A DNA stretch of 5,937 bases from Desulfobacteraceae bacterium (GTDB taxonomy: Bacteria > Desulfobacterota > DSM-4660 > Desulfatiglandales > Desulfatiglandaceae): the NCBI GenBank assembly GCA_011042035.1, contig DQZA01000246.1, positions 1 to 5,937 of the forward strand. Direction: 5' to 3'. The translations under genes and the position numbers were made by a program. The notes beneath the pieces were generated by a model, which was not told the DNA's origin, searched no databases, and worked only from the letters and a program-made list of their open reading frames with translations. Shown here in pieces: positions 5,348 to 5,937 of the stretch (position 1 is the first letter of the stretch; every line of letters starts with the position of its first letter).

Positions 5348-5803
5348 GCGCCTTCGTCTTTTTAGGGCCTCGGCCATCAAGACTGCTGCCTCGATGGAGT
5401 GGGACACGGGCACTCCGTTTAACTCAAATCCCTCTATCAGCATCCTGAATTTTTCTACGTGCGGTACATATGCAATCAAGGGCTTTTCGGCCCACCTCAG
5501 CAAACCCCCGGAGATGATGGCTGCGCCGCCAACGCCTGCCTCAATACATTGAGCAAGGACAGAGGGCACCTGTTCGGCCCGGGCAGCTATTACCGCGAGG
5601 TCAATTTTTTCAGGCACCTCGGATATACTTGTATAGACCTGTTCTCCCTGTAGGGTTCCTCCCCTGGGATTAACAGCAAATGCCTTGACAGGATAACGGG
5701 AATGATTTTTTCTGAAGATAACATTGGCAGGGTGAAGGTCATTCTGCAACGAGACGCCGATTACTGCCATGGTCTTCGGCTTGAAAAGAGGACTAAAATC
5801 CAT
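5342..5803 (-). CDS. CoA-binding protein: internally deleted ADP-forming acyl-CoA synthetase alpha-like remnant
   Basis: Residues 1-100 of this 153-residue protein are a CoA-binding Rossmann domain of the acetyl-CoA synthetase (ADP-forming) alpha/Pat type: L-F-K-P-K-T-M-A-V-I-G-V-S, N-P-R-G-G, I-D-L-A-V-I-A-A, G-V-G-G-A-A-I-I-S-G-G. The family then normally continues F-A-E-V-G and about 300 more residues, including the succinyl-CoA-ligase-like domain with the phosphorylated His. Here the chain jumps to E-K-P-L-I-A-Y-V-P-H-V-E-K (106-118) and N-G-V-P-V-S-H-S-I-E-A-A (129-140), which resembles the extreme end of the same protein. ATG 5803-5801 has AGGGAG (complement of 5810-5815) six bases upstream, so it may still be translated, but ligase activity cannot remain. 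The stop TAG (5344-5342) overlaps the radical SAM gene. An assembly deletion is an alternative. Confidence 0.75.
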   Translation of the reverse strand: MDFSPLFKPKTMAVIGVSLQNDLHPANVIFRKNHSRYPVKAFAVNPRGGTLQGEQVYTSISEVPEKIDLAVIAARAEQVPSVLAQCIEAGVGGAAIISGGLLRWAEKPLIAYVPHVEKFRMLIEGFELNGVPVSHSIEAAVLMAEALKRRRRS

Positions 5804-5890
5804 GGTTGACTCCCTTCTGCTACACAATCTCACTCCCTTAGCTTAATTAGTGGTGGAGGAAGGGGAGGCCTATGGCGAAGAAAGTATCGC

Positions 5891-5926
5891 AAAAAGCCCC
5901 CTTGTTATATCTCGCCTAAGGGGTGC
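5891..5926 (-). terminator. Probable rho-independent terminator (leftward)
   Basis: Read on the minus strand, CCCCTT (5923-5918) pairs with AAGGGG (5903-5898) across a 14-base loop. Two outer G-C pairs extend the stem past one mismatch, and TTTTT (5895-5891) follows at once. This fits an intrinsic terminator of a minus-strand gene ending near or beyond the right edge. The loop is longer than usual. Confidence 0.45.
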
Positions 5927-5937
5927 CGTTCTGCCTC

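Overview
The window looks like chromosomal DNA of an anaerobic bacterium, most likely a Desulfobacterota (deltaproteobacterial) lineage. This is an inference from gene content: a selenocysteine-encoding UGA in a peroxiredoxin, two different radical-SAM proteins, and the remains of an ADP-forming acyl-CoA synthetase-type protein. TGA also serves as an ordinary stop (end of the radical SAM/SPASM gene), so the in-frame TGA in the peroxiredoxin is not explained by a variant genetic code. No phage, IS, CRISPR or stable RNA genes were recognised.

Layout, left to right. (1) 1-128, minus: N-terminus of a cobalamin-binding radical SAM protein, running off the left edge. It diverges across about 176 bp from (2) 305-859, plus: a small class I SAM-dependent methyltransferase. 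(3) 874-948, plus: a 24-codon ghost of the catalase-peroxidase (KatG) C-terminus, squeezed between the methyltransferase and the next gene. (4) 1027-1749, plus: a selenocysteine peroxiredoxin whose peroxidatic residue is encoded by TGA at 1282-1284, followed by a compact SECIS-like hairpin at 1297-1310. (5) 1746-2366, minus: a Methyltransf_24-type methyltransferase, whose stop codon overlaps the peroxiredoxin stop. (6) 2521-3735, minus: RmuC, membrane-anchored with a coiled coil. (7) 3736-3979: a divergent promoter region with back-to-back TTGACA boxes and a dyad. (8) 3980-5347, plus: a radical SAM protein with a SPASM-like cysteine-rich C-terminus. (9) 5342-5803, minus: a 153-residue CoA-binding protein that reads as the two ends of a roughly 460-residue acyl-CoA synthetase alpha subunit fused after loss of about 300 internal residues. 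(10) 5891-5926: a probable leftward intrinsic terminator of a gene beyond the right edge.

The genes do not form one obvious pathway. The coherent theme is peroxide defence. A catalase-peroxidase once lay where only its tail survives, directly upstream of a selenium-dependent peroxiredoxin. Two independent deletion scars (katG tail, acyl-CoA synthetase) and tightly overlapping convergent gene ends suggest a compact, eroding stretch of genome. Automatic gene callers will split the selenoprotein into two ORFs or call it a pseudogene, so it is the item most worth correcting.
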